Below are positions 62,989 to 64,000 of a DNA stretch of 64,000 nucleotides, piece by piece; position 1 is the stretch's first letter; the number at the start of each line of letters is the position of its first letter. This DNA is from Lichenibacterium ramalinae (GTDB lineage: Bacteria; Pseudomonadota; Alphaproteobacteria; Rhizobiales; Beijerinckiaceae), in the NCBI RefSeq assembly GCF_004137085.1, contig NZ_QYBC01000002.1:1-64000 (forward strand), written 5' to 3'. Position numbers and translations under genes: made by a program. The notes under the pieces are model-generated. The model searched no databases, had not been told where the DNA came from, and was given only the letters and a program-made list of their open reading frames with translations.

Positions 62989-64000
62989 CTACAGCAACGT
63001 CCCCGTCGCCTGAAGGCCGCCGCCGTCGGCATTGGCCGCCAGTGCCTTGGCGGCGCGGAGGTCTTCGACGAACCGCGCATATTCGGTCCGCTGCGAGGCC
63101 TCGTCGGGCAGACGCAGCAGGAACGACGGGTGCACGGTGACGAAGACCGGGCCGGCCAGGGCCGAGGTCAGCACCGTGCCGCGCGACGACAGGACCGAGG
63201 CGCTCTGGCCCGTCAGCGAGCGGATGGCCGAGGCGCCGAGCGCGATGGTGAGCTTCGGGCGGAGGATCTTCAGTTCCTCCTCCAGCCAATGGTGGCAGGC
63301 GTTGATCTCGCCGACGCCGGGCTTCTTGTGGATGCGGCGCTTGCCGCGCGGCTCGAACTTGAAGTGCTTCACGGCATTGGTGACGTAGGCGCGCGTGCGG
63401 TCGATCCCGGCTTCGCCGAGGGCGCGGTCGAAGAGCGCGCCGGCCGGGCCGATGAAGGGCTTGCCGGCGAGGTCCTCCTTGTCGCCCGGCTGCTCGCCGA
63501 CGAAGACGAGGTCGGCCGTGGACAGGCCCTCGCCGAACACCGTCTGGGTGGCGAACTTGTGCAGGTCGCAGCGCGTGCAGGCCAGGGCCTCGCGGCGCAG
63601 GGCGTCGAGCCCGTTGCCCCCCATCGCCCCGGAAACCGCCGCCGGGGGCGGCGCGTCGCGCGCCGCGCGGGCCTCTTCGGTGCGGGCCACGATGGCGGCG
63701 GCGCGCTTGGGGACGGTGACTTGCGGCGTGGCGACCATGCGGGCTTCCGAACTGACGGCGGAACGGATCAGCGGGGCGATGAGCGAAGCCTCGGGCAGGT
63801 TCTTCCAATACTTGACCGGCATCTCGCGCTTCATCGCGTCGACCTTCAACCGTGCCGGATTGAAGATGTTCACGTAATAGGTGCGCCAGTGCTCCTCCGT
63901 CGCATCCTCGGCCGGCACCTCGTCGGGCGAGCCGCCCGGGCCGAAATGCAGGGCCGCGCCGTCCCAGGACGCGCGCGCCTCCGGCGTCACGATGGTCCAC
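62989..64000 (-). CDS. UdgX-family uracil-DNA glycosylase fused to DUF4130 (cut by window edge)
   Basis: At least 337 codons; the frame is open through the window edge, so the start is outside. The visible N-terminus (WTIVTPEARASWDGAALHFGPG...) is the end part of a DUF4130 domain. After a linker of about 45 residues comes UdgX: CTRCDLHKFATQTVFGEG (Fe-S Cys), VFVGEQPGDKEDLAGKPFIGPAGALFDRAL (motif A), KRRIHKKPG (R-loop with the covalent His) and VTVHPSFLLRLPDE. UdgX binds uracil in DNA and stays covalently linked through that His. Fused form matches a known domain pair. Confidence 0.9.
   Translation of the reverse strand, partial: WTIVTPEARASWDGAALHFGPGGSPDEVPAEDATEEHWRTYYVNIFNPARLKVDAMKREMPVKYWKNLPEASLIAPLIRSAVSSEARMVATPQVTVPKRAAAIVARTEEARAARDAPPPAAVSGAMGGNGLDALRREALACTRCDLHKFATQTVFGEGLSTADLVFVGEQPGDKEDLAGKPFIGPAGALFDRALGEAGIDRTRAYVTNAVKHFKFEPRGKRRIHKKPGVGEINACHHWLEEELKILRPKLTIALGASAIRSLTGQSASVLSSRGTVLTSALAGPVFVTVHPSFLLRLPDEASQRTEYARFVEDLRAAKALAANADGGGLQATGTLL

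Overview
The window is about 64 kb of very GC-rich, gene-dense chromosomal DNA from an alphaproteobacterium, most probably of the order Hyphomicrobiales (Rhizobiales). Markers for that placement are the cell-cycle kinase CckA with a CtrA box beside it, a ChvE-GguA-GguB sugar importer, an IalB-family protein, an HWE-family kinase with small receiver proteins, DUF1674 and DUF2948 proteins, and sites matching the EcfG general-stress sigma factor. The exact genus cannot be read from this sequence. I see no rRNA, tRNA, CRISPR array, insertion sequence or prophage. Two genes are cut by the window edges: iolB at the left and a UdgX-type uracil-DNA glycosylase at the right.

Layout. 0-5 kb: end of iolB, a TerB-like protein, an orphan sugar-binding protein, a divergent HxlR regulator/azoreductase pair, D-galactose 1-dehydrogenase and a DUF1275 membrane protein. 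5.4-8.1 kb: a MarR regulator, OmpR-type response regulator and sensor kinase. 8.2-11.2 kb: an MFS exporter divergent from a LuxR-type regulator, and a small unknown protein. 11.4-15.5 kb: a WecA/MraY-type sugar-phosphate transferase and the sulfate-activation genes cysD and cysNC. 15.6-19.8 kb: chvE-gguA-gguB. 19.9-24.5 kb: rsmB, an SdhAF4-like factor, a three-gene envelope stress module behind an EcfG-type promoter, and an L,D-transpeptidase. 24.6-31.2 kb: acs, an ialB-like gene and a two-gene molybdenum hydroxylase. 31.3-35.4 kb: cckA and fliO. 35.4-45 kb: an acyltransferase, small receiver genes, an HWE kinase, an O-antigen ligase-like protein and an MsbA-like exporter. 45-53.5 kb: small metabolic and transport genes, a second receiver gene, a CDF metal exporter and a class A beta-lactamase. 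53.5-64 kb: proA-nadD, several conserved unknown genes, a TPR methyltransferase, a TPP-riboswitch-controlled thiamin-precursor transporter, an SPW protein, an unusual SDR and the UdgX gene.

How it fits together. Sugar genes (ChvE importer, galactose dehydrogenase, iolB, orphan sugar-binding protein) suggest growth on plant- or algae-derived sugars. The strongest non-coding signals are regulatory. There is a perfect TTAA-N7-TTAA CtrA box between cckA and fliO. An exact GGAAC-N17-CGTT site precedes the envelope stress module. Two paralogous receiver genes 12 kb apart (37.7 and 49.7 kb) share one promoter layout, an EcfG-like element ending 8 nt before the start codon with a TTGAT-type palindrome 7 nt further upstream, which predicts nearly leaderless stress-induced transcripts. 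A TPP riboswitch overlaps the ribosome binding site of the thiamin-precursor permease. Together with the HWE kinase these sites suggest a dispersed general-stress regulon across the window.
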